Notes: generated from the sequence alone by a model not told the origin. DNA of 64,000 bases from Macrostomum hystrix (GCA_950097015.1 CATNEN010000007.1:1426001-1490000); one strand, 5' to 3'. Positions 34,901 through 50,300 are shown, counted from the first letter of the stretch. Translations and numbers: made by a program.

Positions 34901-37900
34901 TTCGCCATGGCCTGGATCAGTTTCGGCCTGATTCTGATCTCCATGTTCACAGCTGGGGTCACCACCGCACTGAGCCAGGGAGCTCAGGATGAAGAGGACA
35001 GCCGATTCTTCCAGACTAATGTGAGCTGAGATTCAGGTGTGATGTAGGTGAGATTCAGGAGTGATGTAGGTGAGATTCAGGAGTGATGTAGGTGAGATTC
35101 AGGAGTGATGTAGGTGAGATTCAGGAGTGATGTAGGTGAGATTCAGGAGTGATGTAGGTGAGATTCAGGAGTGATGTAGGTGAGATTCAGGAGTGATGTA
35201 GGTGAGATTCAGGAGTGATGTAGGTGAGATTCGAATGGGATTTAGGTGAGATTCAAATGGGATTTAGGTGAGATTCGAATGGGATTTAGGTGAGATTCAA
35301 ATGGGATTTAGGTGAGATTCGAATGGGATTTAGGTGAGATTCGAGTAGGATTTAGCTGAGATTCAAATGGGATTTAGGTGAGATTCGAGTAGGATTTAGC
35401 TGAGATTCAAATGGGATTTAGGTGAAATTCAAATGGGATTTAGGTGAGATTCGAATGGGATTTAGGTGAGATTCAAATGGGATTTAGGTGAGATTCGAGT
35501 AGGATTTAGCTGAGATTCAAATGGGATTTAGGTGAGATTCGAATGGGATTTAGGTGAGATTCGAATGGGATTTAGGTGAGATTCGAATGGGATTTAGGTG
35601 AGATTCAAATGGGATTTAGGTGAGATTCGAGTAGGATTTAGCTGAGATTCAAATGGGATTTAGGTGAGATTCGAGTAGGATTTAGCTGAGATTCAAATGG
35701 GATTTAGGTGAGATTCGAATGGGATTTAGGTGAGATTCAAATGGGATTTAGGTGAGATTCGAATGGGATTTAGGTGAGATTCGAATGGGATTTAGGTGAG
35801 ATTCGATTAGGTGTGGCTCGTAAAATCTGTTTTAAAACAGTAAAAAATGTTGCTTTGAACCCATAAAATCCGTTTGCGTAAATTAGAAATTTTCGAACCT
35901 TTTTTGAAACGGTCGACAATAAAAGCTGCAGTGAGTGGCAAATAGTCACTGTGAATAGAGGCTGCAACTACTGTACCAACCGAATCTGGATGGCAACACA
36001 ACAAACTGTTAAAATGCTTTGAGGGACAGCCTTAGCCTGCATTTTTGGGATTATGTTTATACTTTCCCCTCTTTCCCCGTCTTCCACCCTCTCCGTCTTT
36101 TCAACCTCGGTTTCGCTCACAAATTCACTGCAGCACACGGAAGTTTTTGATCGACAACAGAAGAAAGAAAAAACTTTTTTTTCAGTATTTTCCTTGCCGT
36201 CTCTCTCACGTTTATCTCTCTTACCTTTTCACCGACCGCCAGATGACGATGGTGACGCTGTCCCTCCATTTGTCGGCGGGCATTAATGTGCCAATTCCAT
36301 CAGTGTCTGGTCTCTGTGCGCGCGTCACGCCACCCCTCCTCTTGTCTCTCTCTCTCTATTTAAGAGTGGCGTTATATTTTCTAGCTTCCAGTTTCGTCAG
36401 ACCATGCAGCTGTTGCATTTAGGTTTTCCATTTCTTTTTCTTTTTTTTTCTCTCAAAGAAACCCATAAAAAAGTTGACTTTGCTTTTCTGTTTGGCCACT
36501 CGCAGTAAATGTGCTACCATGCGAAAGTAACGTGCACTTCTCCTTCTTTAACGTCTATACAAAGAACTCTATACAATAGCCGATATTCACTAACTGCATC
36601 AATCAATCGGTATCTATGCGGCTTCCGCACTTCATTTTTCAGATTTTTGCGTCTGGGTCGAAAATATAAAGCCAGATTTGTCTTCAGATAAAATTTCTTT
36701 GGATTAGCTTAGCCATGGACTTCTATAGCTAGCACCTAGAATATGCTAGCTATAGTAGTACATGGCTTAGGTCTTTCACTTTTATTGTTCAAGCAAAATC
36801 ACTTGGGCATCCTTAAGAAATGCCCCTCGCATTTTTTCGTTTTGCGTCCTTCGTGTTTTAATCTAGGGACAGGGTTCAGTAGTTTACTTAAAATGGTTCG
36901 CCTGATGCCAAAGCAGATACGGGCCAAGAAATAACTGGAGACACTTCAGGACAAGAAGAACTCACAGAAAGGCTAGGACACTGAAGCCACTTGACAATGG
37001 ATGTCAAGCTAAGGTTTACAGGAAGGACGTTGTAGACAATGGCTGGCTGTAGAAATTGTCAGTAACTCATGCCACGGAGGACAGACTCCGCGCTACCTTA
37101 AGATCAAACTCTGTGAAGACTGCCTCTAGAACTTTCCAGAAAATACCTTTGTCAACGAGAGAAGATATTGCAAATGGACCATTTCAAACCCACGTAGCAA
37201 ATATGTCTATGGTACAAACAGATTTACTTAACATCGCTTCCTAGGGGTTGTAGCCTAGTGGTTGTGGGGTGCGTAGGACTTACGTCTTAAAGGTCAGGGT
37301 TCGATTCCCCCCGACCTAGCCCTCCCTAGGGGAGGGAGGCTACTAGGGGAGGGAGGGCTACTAGGGGAGGGAGGGCTACTAGGGGAGGGAGGGCTACTCG
37401 GGGAGGGAGGGCTACTAGGGGAGGGAGGGCTACTCGGGGAGGGAGGGCTACTCGGGGAGGGAGGGCTACTAGGGGAGGGAGGGCTACTAGGGGAGGGAGG
37501 GCTACTAGGGGAGGGAGGGCTACTAGGGGAGGGAGGGCTACTAGGGGAGGGAGGGCTACTCGGGGAGGGAGGGCTACTAGGGGAGGGAGGGCTACTAGGG
37601 GAGGGAGGGCTACTAGGGGAGGGAGGGCTACTAGGGGAGGGAGGGCTACTCGGGGAGGGAGGGCTACTAGGGGAGGGAGGGCTACTCGGGGAGGGAGGGC
37701 TACTAGGGGAGGGAGGGCTACTAGGGGAGGGAGGGCTACCAGGGGAGGGAGGGAGAGTGAGGAAGCATGTTGCCCAGTGGTTTGAGGTCAGAGAATCAAC
37801 TGTCAGCCCTAAGAAGGCAATTAGTATATTTGAATGCATAATTTTTTTTCTGATTGGCTATTATTTTCAGATCACGGTGATTAACGGATCGTTTGAACAA

Positions 37901-39875
37901 ATATTCGTTTACGAACTGGGCTCGACACCGATTCGTAAGGGAAATTGTTTTCTTCGATAGTACTTAGCTCGTGTTTGACATTGCTCTATAGAATTTCTCC
38001 CCCATTAGTGATAAACGATTGGCAGAGCCTTCTGCAGTCTAATGTCACTGACAACGAGGAGTCAGAGGCCAGGCACCACGGTGCACTCATCGAGCACTAC
38101 ATGTACCTGCACCTGCGCCAGGAGCATCAAGGCCGAATGAGCCGCATCAAGCCTCAGTACGTGCTCAAACGGCCGTCACTGCGGGGCGTGTACTCTAACC
38201 TGGGCGGCACGATTAACCGCTGCCTGGCTGGCGCAATGCTCAGTAAACAAATCAGCATTTACGGGAGCATTGTCGGACACAAGCACGTTGGAGAACAGGT
38301 GAAGCTGGGGCGCCGACTGAAGTAAATGGCTGTATGCGTGGGGCTGGATTCGACAAGGAGTGAGGTGGGTTTATAAAGTGAGGCCGAATTGGGGCAGGGA
38401 GTGAGGTGGGCGGATGACTAGGGGCTGATTGCGGCAGTGAGGTAGGTGAATAACCAGGCGTTGATTGGGGCAGGGAGTGAGGTGGGCGGATGACTAGGGG
38501 CTGATTGCGGCAGTGAGGTAGGTGAATAACCAGGCGTTGATTGGGGCAGGGAGTGAGGTGGGCGGATGACTAGACGCTGATTGGGGCAAGGAGTGAGGTG
38601 GGCGGATGACTAGGGGCTGATTGCGGCAGGCAGTGAGGTAGGTGAATAACCAGGCGTTGATTGGGGCAGGGAGTGAGGTGGGCGGATGACTAGACGCTGA
38701 TTGGGGCAAGGAGTGAGGTGGGCGGATGACTAGGGGCTGATTGCGGCAGGCAGTGAGGTAGGTGAATAACCAGGCGTTGATTGGGGCAGGGAGTGAGGTG
38801 GGCGGATGACTAGACGCTGATTGGGGCAAGGAGTGAGGTGGGCGGATGACTAGGGGCTGATTGCGGCAGGGAGTGAGGTAGGTGAATAACTAGGCGCAGA
38901 TTGTGGCAGGGAATGAGGAGGGCGGAACGGCGAATGACATTTGTGACGCTCGCTGGCATCATTGCAGGCAGCGCAGAGCCCGGAGGTGGCGGAGGAGGTG
39001 GCGCAGAGCCTGTTTTCAACAAGCAACGCCGCACTCGGAGTCGTGGCCGGAGTGTTTGTGGCTATCTTTATTAGCCTGGTGATCTGGGAGAAGCTCTACT
39101 GGAAGCCTAGAAATCCCAACTATAAATGTGAGTAATAATTGCTAGCATTTCCTTGAATTTATTGAATTCGAACTTTTCTTTGGAAAAAACCGAAAAAGGA
39201 AAAGAATTAGATAAAGATAATTCCGGGTGTCTGGTCTGTGGGGTGTCTGGTCTGTGGGGTGTCTGGTCTGTGGGGTGTCTGGTCTGTGGGGTGTCTGGTC
39301 TGTGGGGTGTCTGGCTGTGGGGTGTCTAGTCTGTGGGGTGTCTGGTCTGTGGGGTGTCTAGTCTGTGGGGTGTCTGGTCTGTGGGGTGTCTAGTCTGTGG
39401 GGTGTCTGGTCTGTGGGGTGTCTGGTCTGTGGGGTGTCTAGTCTGTGGGGTGTCTGGTCTGTGGGGTGTCTAGTCTGTGGGGTGTCTGGTCTGAGGTCAT
39501 CTCAGGTGCAAGCCGGCCCAAATCCCCTCCTTAGTTGTCGAGCACAACTGGAAATACGACCGGCAGAAGAAGGAGGCGGAGCTGGGCCGTCAGCTGGACC
39601 TGAAGTCCTACCATAGACAGCTAAGCTCCAGGCGCAGCGCCTGCAGCGCGGCCACCACGCCAACCGCCGGACCGTCGGGCATCTCGCGGCCTGTCACGAT
39701 CGAGTCGCTGCACGGGGTCACGCTGGAAGGCGACTCGGCCGCCTCGGAGAACAATGGCTCGGCTGGCGTCGACAACCGTCGGCTCTGGTGCCAGCAGCCC
39801 GCGGAGCGGCTGAACGAGGAGGACGCCGCCGAAGATGCAGCCGCCGAGGCGGCCACGCCAATGTCCAGCGTTTAA
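28998..39875 (+). CDS. Glutamate-receptor-like channel with a K+ filter (8 exons, 514 aa)
   Basis: Exons: 28998-29295, 32905-33041, 34223-34317, 34861-35020, 37871-37934, 38009-38298, 38968-39127, 39535-39875. All junctions are GT-AG and in phase (1545 nt). Residues 1-115 resemble an iGluR S1 lobe (YFSHPPFSDF, NHVEGVFWDLVKVAL). TM1 is 125-145 (WPLLLIIIVSCSFAAVLVWF). The pore follows: WWWAFITMTTVGYGDRSPKT with TVGYGD at 175-180, then TM2 about 190-215. 231-365 is a candidate S2 lobe, TM3 is 369-388 (VVAGVFVAIFISLVIWEKLY) and 389-514 is a cytoplasmic tail. Order S1-M-P-M-S2-M is that of iGluRs, but the filter is that of K+ channels, as known for bacterial GluR0 and rotifer AvGluR1. No amino-terminal domain or signal peptide is seen; an acceptor-like TTTTCAG ends 4 nt before the ATG, so an upstream exon or a spliced leader may join there. 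Ligand unknown. Confidence 0.8.
29270..30770. repeat. 37-bp array in intron 1 of the channel gene, copied from the exon end and splice donor
   Basis: About 40 units, GTGAGAGACTGAATGATCCC + CATAATCAGTTCTCCAG. The last 25 nt of exon 1 (ATCCCCATAATCAGTTCCCCAG) plus the donor GTGAG are the first unit, so every unit repeats a CAG/GTGAG-like junction. Some units have GTTAGAG, and shortened units occur (CAGGTTGATCCCC). Confidence 0.93.
31060..31385. repeat. Pyrimidine-rich array in intron 1
   Basis: Irregular units of CCCCTCACCCTCTCCCATTC. C/T-rich on the sense strand. The rest of intron 1 (31390-32904) is unique; it has a run of 12 C at 31785-31796 and, before exon 2, two loosely similar segments (32690-32760 and 32840-32890), each with TTCAAGGTC. 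Confidence 0.85.
33408..34070. repeat. 16-bp array in intron 2 of the channel gene
   Basis: About 40 units of GACATTGGGGATGTGA with T/C variation (CATTGG/CACTGG) and occasional TAAG. The minus strand is open in three frames (SHIPSVSHPQCL); these are artefacts of the repeat. Confidence 0.94.
35021..35812. repeat. 22-bp array starting at the donor of exon 4
   Basis: Exon 4 ends at 35020, and the intron opens GTGAGCTGAGATTCAG, then GTGAGATTCAGGAGTGATGTAG repeated about 9 times. It then switches to a second subfamily, GTGAGATTCGAATGGGATTTAG, for about 26 units. Each unit contains TAG/GTGAGA, close to a 5' splice consensus. Confidence 0.93.
35813..37243. other. Unique part of intron 4
   Basis: No exon needed here for frame continuity. 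Pyrimidine-rich at 36050-36450. Short frames lack features. Confidence 0.4.
37244..37318 (+). mobile_element. tRNA-like SINE head in intron 4
   Basis: GGGGTTGTAGCCTAGTGGTT (A box) and AGGGTTCGATTCCC (B box), the same head as the SINEs at 22.4-23.0 kb. The SINE body is missing; instead an 18-bp G-rich array begins directly. Confidence 0.65.
37318..37755. repeat. 18-bp G-rich array (about 24 copies), G-quadruplex-prone
   Basis: Unit AGGGGAGGGAGGGCTACT (CTACTC variant). Three G-runs per unit on the transcribed (sense) strand, separated by single A or CTACTA. The minus strand is open as SPPSPS repeats, which I regard as an artefact. Confidence 0.95.
38350..38915. repeat. 40-bp units in a 120-bp higher-order array, intron 6
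   Basis: Core GGGAGTGAGGTGGGCGGATG + ACTAGGGGCTGATTGCGGCA. Three 40-bp variants (ACTAGACG, ACTAGGGG, AACCAGGCG) alternate, so full identity recurs at 120 bp (38577, 38697, 38817). Confidence 0.88.
39222..39495. repeat. 16-bp array in intron 7
   Basis: About 17 units of GGGTGTCTGGTCTGTG with a GGTC/AGTC variant. Begins about 95 nt after the donor of exon 7. Confidence 0.92.
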
Positions 39876-40528
39876 ACAAAATTGACCAATCTAGCTAGAC
39901 TATTTCTAAAAAATCCTTGAAACCAAATCAATTAATTTGTTACCTGATTCCGCACTTTCACTGTTGTATGTAGCAGTTTCATATCATCTTGTGAATTGGT
40001 TCGTGCTCACCAAGAAATAAAAGTACATTTTCACGCTCCGACTTCAACTGAAACTAGCTTTGAACTTCGACTGACTGACTGATTTATAGTCTGTAGCTCG
40101 TACATAGCTCGTTTGAGATACAGGTGTATTAACTATATATGTATGTATATTTGATATGAAAAAAAATTTCTCTGGAAATCAGAGCAGAAAATGTACCTAA
40201 TCCTAATTTGGAAGATTTTTAGCGTTAGGGAAGCATTTGCATCTATCGAAAGAAATGAAAAAGAAACCTTTGTATTATTGCAATCATAAGTAGAAAATTA
40301 TACAACATATCACTACACAAAGAGCTAGTCTTTACAAGTTTATAAAGAAACGAAGTTAGCATATTCAGATAGCTTTTCTTTGAACCATTTTTGCAGTATT
40401 TTCAATATAGTTTAATAAATTAAATCGCAAATGTCTGCATGCCTACTGTTAGCTAGCGAGTTAGTAGTGTGATTCGTGTGCTAAATTGTTGCTTAATCGA
40501 CTTGACTATGATTTAGCAGGTTTTTTAG
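39876..40528. other. Region between convergent channel and kinase genes
   Basis: Contains AATAAA at 40016-40021, about 140 nt after the channel stop codon and the best poly(A) signal for it. Nothing else recognised. Confidence 0.5.
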
Positions 40529-43837
<3,309 letters not shown>

Positions 43838-44351
43838 TTCTAGATGTTTTTAACAAGACTAAGTTATAAATAAGGTACGCAACCTATGCTCCAGTTTTTT
43901 CTATTGTTAGGCCTAAGTTACAAGTATAAAGATAAAAGTCACAGTGAAACGAAGTCAAAAAGCCACGCTGGTGATTGTTTTACAACAACTTCTTAAAATC
44001 ATGTAACTCGGCATAGGAAAGTGTGTCATTGTCATTTCTGTGTCTAACGAACAATTTTTTATTTAACTTGTCAGCAAGAATTCTCACGTCTTCCATTTCT
44101 TTTTGTTTTACTTCTCTACGATAATTATTTGTACCGATTTGAAGAAAACTCGTTGTTTTGAAAATAACAGCTTAAGGAGGTCACACATTCATGTACTCAT
44201 TTTGCTGCCACAATCAGTTTTTTTTCCTATCTTTCTGTTTAGAAGGCCACTCTGGTAAGTAGCCACCAGTATTTCTGATTCTGATGAAGCAACTTTATCA
44301 TTTAGTTGCTAAAGAATTGAAAACATATTTCAGACTATTAAATCAGTGCAA
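43838..44351. promoter_or_regulatory. Shared upstream region of the divergent kinase and GPCR genes
   Basis: 514 bp between two divergent start codons, so it must hold both promoters or outrons. On the plus strand, acceptor-like CTTTCTGTTTAG, then 12 nt, then GTAAGTAG at about 44230-44262 could delimit a 12-nt 5' UTR exon. A second acceptor, CATATTTCAG, ends 18 nt before the GPCR ATG. No TATA box convinced me. Confidence 0.4.
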
Positions 44352-47300
44352 ATGCCTTCAGTTTCAAAACGAAAGTTCGATCTACTTTGTCTGTTGTTTT
44401 TCATAACGTTCTGGCTGGCCTCTGTGGCCAGCCAAATTACTAGTCCGATTAGCGAACAGCAGTGCATTGGTCAGTCGTGCAGCATGAGAATCGAGAGCGG
44501 ACAATATTTTGTTCCGAAATGCGAAAACTTAAAAGCTTGGCATCCAAAAGTGCGGATGGTTCTGGTTTCCGAGGTGACATTCGAGCCTAACATGGACACC
44601 GAGGTGGACGAAGACGACATAATTGAAACCATTGACTCCAGAGGACAGTTGAACTGCACTATAACAGGAGAGGCTTTCACCAAACAGATTGTTAATAAGT
44701 TAGTACATGCGACTTTTTAAATCGCCATAAAATTCATTTTCATTTTTTCATGCTTTCCATGTTTTTCATTCACGGGCTTGAGTTTGTTTTAAATCAGAGT
44801 TCTTTACTTTTGGGATTTTTAACTTATTCAAAGTCCACCTCCCACTCTTGAGAACAGCTCAAACTGCTTTGAACCGGTTGGCAATGACTCCCAGCCATGT
44901 ACAATTACGAATCCGGACTCCATCAAAGGTGTTGTGGCCACTGACTGTCTAATTAAAGCTAGAGTTATCATAGGACATTACAGATGCGGTGAGAAATGCT
45001 ATTTTGAACTCTGATTGAGTGGTGACTGTCGGAGGGTCAGAGCGTGATTTAAAAAATTACTTAATAAGTACAAAACTTCTCAAAATTTAGAACTTTTGCC
45101 TTGGCCAACGTCGTCGCCGAGATTTGCACAAACAACTGACTCAGCCTTTGCAAACGAAGTTCCTTCTAGCGGTGAGTGCGGCTAATGATTGGCTTGCTGC
45201 CAATCGGATTAAAGCTGATTGGCTGATTGCTGATTGGCTGATTGCTGATTGGCTGATTGCTGATTGGTTGATTGCTGATTGGTTGATTTCTGATTGGCTG
45301 ATTGCCTGATTGGTTAATTAATTTATTACTGACCTCGGATGGTTGACCAACAGACCGAATCGATTGATTAGATCGTTACAAATTATGTTCTACTTCTAAC
45401 AAATATTTGACTCTAATAAGGCGATACGAGCGTATCACAGCGAGATCGGATATCAGTGCTTAGGCGTGCTGGCTGCATAGCAACACGCTCAAATGAACAC
45501 GCATAGCGTGCCATCATTCTCTCCATTACACTAGAAAATAATGTCTTTATTTACGAGGTGTTTCACAAGCAGTTACTTTCACCCCACTCTACTCTACGCT
45601 GTGAAATAAATTTATTCGGCTTGACTTAATCATCACACGGCCATGTCATGGCTAGAGCACAACGCGCACTGCAACACAAGCCAATGACTCAGAGGAATGC
45701 GCGGTGCCATTCGCCTGAGCGCATCTCATTAATAATTTATTGGGTGCCTCGTATTTAGCTGAGCAGTGGGGGCAGTTGAGGGCGGGCCTTGCTGAGCCTT
45801 GGTCTGGCAGCATGACTGTCACCTTCCCATTCTGCCTGTGTCTCCTGCTATCAGCGGCTCCTAGGGTGATGTCTGTCATCCTGGAGAGGCCGTCAGACAT
45901 AATGTGCTCGCCGAGCGTCTCCTATGCAGCCGAGTTGCTGACCGCAGCAGCGAATGGCACCGTCAGAGACTCGCTGACTGCGTCGATCAGCTTGTGCCAG
46001 GACCAGCCAGACTGCAGGCAGACGTCCGTTGCCTCCGTTGAACTGCTGCTGACTAGGAGCTGCTCAGCTGAGTTTGCTGAGTCTCCGGCCGAGACCTACT
46101 CCGACTGCCAGACGGTGATGATCAGTCGCGCGGTTCGGGAGCTGTTCAGCTGCGCCAGCGTCTGTCCAAGCGGTGGCAGCGGCCTGCCGCTGTGCGAATT
46201 CCTGCTCAAACAGGAGTACAGGCACCCACACGATGGCAGCACCGTCACTCTGAGCTACCAGGCGGACAAGCTCACCCTGGCGCCCTACCCGACGGTGCTC
46301 GGCGTCAGCGAGAGTGTCGGCCGGATGGTGGACTTTCCGTTTCGCCTCCTGCTGGTGCAGAGCGTCGACGGTGACAGAATCGAGAGGCGCTGCCCCGCCT
46401 GCGTGCGCTTCGCCGGCCTTCTGGTCGATGGTGGCGGCGGCGGCGGTGGTGGCGGCGGCGGGGAGACTTCAACGGCTTCGTCGACTTCGGCGACTGCGAC
46501 AACGGAGCCCAAAATCTCCGTCCAAACTAGCGGTTAGATGCTGCATAAGGGATTTCAAGCCAAATCATTCACTAAAGTCCTGTGAGAGTGTACACTGCCT
46601 AATCAGTACACTCTCAATGCACTATGAGAGTGTACACTGCCTAATCCGTACACTCTCAAGGCACTATGAGAGTGTACACTGCCTAATCCGTACACTCTCA
46701 AGGCACTATGAGAGTGTACACTGCCTAATCCGTACACTCTCAATGCACTATGAGAGTGTACACTGCCTAATCCGTACACTCTCAATGCACTATGAGATTG
46801 TACACTGCCTAATCAGTACAATCTCAATGCACTATGAGATTGTACACTGCCTAATCCGTACACTCTCAATGCACTATGAGATTTTACACTGCCTAATCAG
46901 TACAATCTCAAGGCACCGTGAGAGTGTACACTGCCTAATCCGTACACTCTCAATGCACTATGAGAGTGTACACTGCCTAATCCGTACACTCTCAATGCAC
47001 CATGAGAGTGTACACTGCCTAATCAGTACAATCTCAAGGCACCGTGAGAGTGTACACTGCCTAATCCGTACGCTGTGAGAGTGTACACTTCCTGACAGTA
47101 TAAGCTATGATTTCTGCAGGCAACCAGTATTTTTTAGTATTCTTCCTTCGTCAGTGGCCGAGTGACTGTTCGTTTTAGACAAAAAGTACTTTTTCCAGCT
47201 AAATCTTGATACGCAAAGAAATCCCAACCTCCGCTTCCACCCAACTCCTGAAATGGACTTCCCATAGTCAATTGGCATCCGACTTCCGTGAGGTGAGGTG

Positions 47301-50300
47301 GCCACACAAAGTATGGAGAGATAAGGCAGTCAGTGCCCCAGTCAATATCAGCATTCGCTGAAGACTTCGAAAAATAGTTGAATCTGCACAGTTGGCGGTC
47401 AGGAATAGCCGAATAACAACATTTTAGGTTTATCCATTATTGTTATCTATCGGTAGTCTGCTGTCCTTGTTTAAGGCACTTCAATTGGGATGGAATAAAC
47501 AGAAATAAGCTTAATTTGCACTTTTTAGCATTGAAGTCTTGTCTGGGGAAATCTGTTCAAATATTTTTTTGCTAATATAGTACGGTCTGTTAGACACCTT
47601 GTGGATGATTTATGGCGTTTAGTTCCTCTAATTATATCTAATCAGAATTAGTCTAACACATTACAATATCATGTTCCACTTCTTTCAGAAGCACCCGCGA
47701 TGGAAGATAATTGTAGCGACATGGCAGCCAATGGTACAAAATACTATCTGGACTGGCAGAACAAGTGCCAGCTGTTTCCAAGTGAATTGGGCCAGTTCAA
47801 CTTCTCTGTGAGTGTACAGCTAATAATGATGGCTTTTCTGATTTTGCAATCACCACAACATAGTATCATATTATTATTACCCCTACAGTCATAATATCAA
47901 TGAGTCTAACCAACTCACTCTGTCACAAATCACTCATTCAGTCATAAATCACTCATTCAGTCATAAATCACTCATTCAGTCATAAATCACTCATCAGTCA
48001 TAAATCACTCATCAGTCATAAATCACTCATTCAGTCATAAATCACTCATCAGTCATAAATCACTCATTCAGTCATAAATCACTCATCAGTCATAAATCAC
48101 TCATTCAGTCATAAATCACTCATTCAGTCATAAATCACTCATTCAGTCATAAATCACTCATCAGTCATAAATCACTCATCAGTCATAAATCACTCATTCA
48201 GTCATAAATCACTCATCAGTCATAAATCACTCATTCAGTCATAAATCACTCATTCAGTCATAAATCACTCATTCAGTCATAAATCACTCATTCAGTCATA
48301 AATCACTCATTCAGTCATAAATCACTCATTCAGTCATAAATCACTCATCAGTCATAAATCACTCATTCAGTCATAAATCACTCATTCAGTCATAAATCAC
48401 TCATTCAGTCATAAATCACTCATTCAGTCATAAATCACTCATTCAGTCATAAATCACTCATCAGTCATAAATCACTCATTCTGTCATAAATCACTCATTC
48501 AGTCATAAATCACTCATCAGTCATAAATCACTCATTCAGTCATAAATCACTCATTCAGTCATAAATCACTCATCAGTCATAAATTACTCATCAGTCATAA
48601 ATCACTCATTCAGTCATAAATCACTCATCAGTCATAAATCACTCATTCAGTCATAAATCACTCATTCAGTCATAAATCACTCATTCAGTCATAAATCACT
48701 CATTCAGTCATAAATCACTCATCAGTCATAAATCACTCATCAGTCATAAATCACTCATTCAGTCATAAATCACTCATCAGTCATAAATCACTCATTCAGT
48801 CATAAATCACTCATCAGTCATAAATCACTCATTCAGTCATAAATCACTCATTCAGTCATAAATCACTCATTCAGTCATAAATCACTCATCAGTCATAAAT
48901 CACTCATCAGTCATAAATCACTCATTCAGTCATAAATCACTCATCAGTCATAAATCACTCATTCAGTCATAAATCACTCATTCTGTCATAAATCACTCAT
49001 TCAGTCATAAATCACTCATCAGTCATAAATCACTCATTCAGTCATAAATCACTCATTCAGTCATAAATCACTCATCAGTCATAAATCACTCATCAGTCAT
49101 AAATCACTCATTCAGTCATAAATCACTCATCAGTCATAAATCACTCATTCAGTCATAAATCACTCATTCAGTCATAAATCACTCATTCAGTCATAAATCA
49201 CTCATTCAGTCATAAATCACTCATCAGTCATAAATCACTCATCAGTCATAAATCACTCATTCAGTCATAAATCACTCATCAGTCAAAAATCACTCATTCA
49301 GTCATAAATCACTCATCAGTCATAAATCACTCATTCAGTCATAAATCACTCATTCAGTCATAAATCACTCATTCAGTCATAAATCACTCATCAGTCATAA
49401 ATCACTCATCAGTCATAAATCACTCATCAGTCATAAATCACTCATCAGTCATAAATCACTCATTCAGTCATAAATCACTCATTCAGTCATAAATCACTCA
49501 TTCAGTCATAAATCACTCATTCAGTCATAAATCACTCATTCAGTCATAAATCACTCATTCAGTCATAAATCACTCATCAGTCATAAATCACTCATTCAGT
49601 CATAAATCACTCATTCAGTCATAAATCACTCATTCAGTCATAAATCACTCATTCAGTCATAAATCACTCATTCAGTCATAAATCACTCATCAGTCATAAA
49701 TCACTCATTCTGTCATAAATCACTCATTCAGTCATAAATCACTCATCAGTCATAAATCACTCATTCAGTCATAAATCACTCATTCAGTCATAAATCACTC
49801 ATTCAGTCATAAATCACTCATTCAGTCATAATTCACTCATTCAGTCATAAATCACTCATTCAGTCATAAATCACTCATTCAGTCATAAATCACTCATTCA
49901 GTCATAAATCACTCATTCAGTCATAAATCACTCATCAGTCATAAATCCCTCATTCAGTCATAAATCACTCATTCAGTCATAAATCACTCATCAGTCATAA
50001 ATCACTCATTCAGTCATAAATCACTCATTCAGTCATAAATCACTCATCAGTCATAAATCACTCATTCAGTCATAAATCACTCATTCAGTCATAAATCACT
50101 CATTCAGTCATAAATCACTCATTCAGTCATAAATCACTCATCAGTCATAAATCACTCATTCAGTCATAAATCACTCATTCAGTCATAAATCACTCATTCA
50201 GTCATAAATCACTCATTCAGTCATAATTCACTCATTCAGTCATAAATCACTCATCAGTCATAAATCACTCATTCAGTCATAAATCACTCATTCAGTCATA

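Noticed and set aside
34223-35020. Voltage-gated (six-TM) potassium channel
   Set aside because: There is only one hydrophobic helix before the pore and no S4-like Arg/Lys-spaced segment. A third TM helix follows after about 155 extracellular-like residues, which fits the glutamate-receptor plan instead.
37056-37244. Short frame in channel intron 4 as an additional exon
   Set aside because: No splice signals in the right phase; including it would break the continuous frame from exon 4 to exon 5.
37294-37839. SPPSPS-repeat protein on the minus strand
   Set aside because: Extensin-like only by composition; it is the reverse of the 18-bp G-rich array in an intron.
45740-45854. Upstream part of the long GPCR frame (MGASYLAEQWGQL...) as coding
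   Set aside because: An acceptor at 45854 joins exon 3 in phase; the upstream part is simply open intron sequence.
46314-47078. Plus-strand frame running from the GPCR exon into ESVHCLIRTLS repeats
   Set aside because: This frame is out of register with the receptor exon; the repeat part is the 42-bp intronic array.
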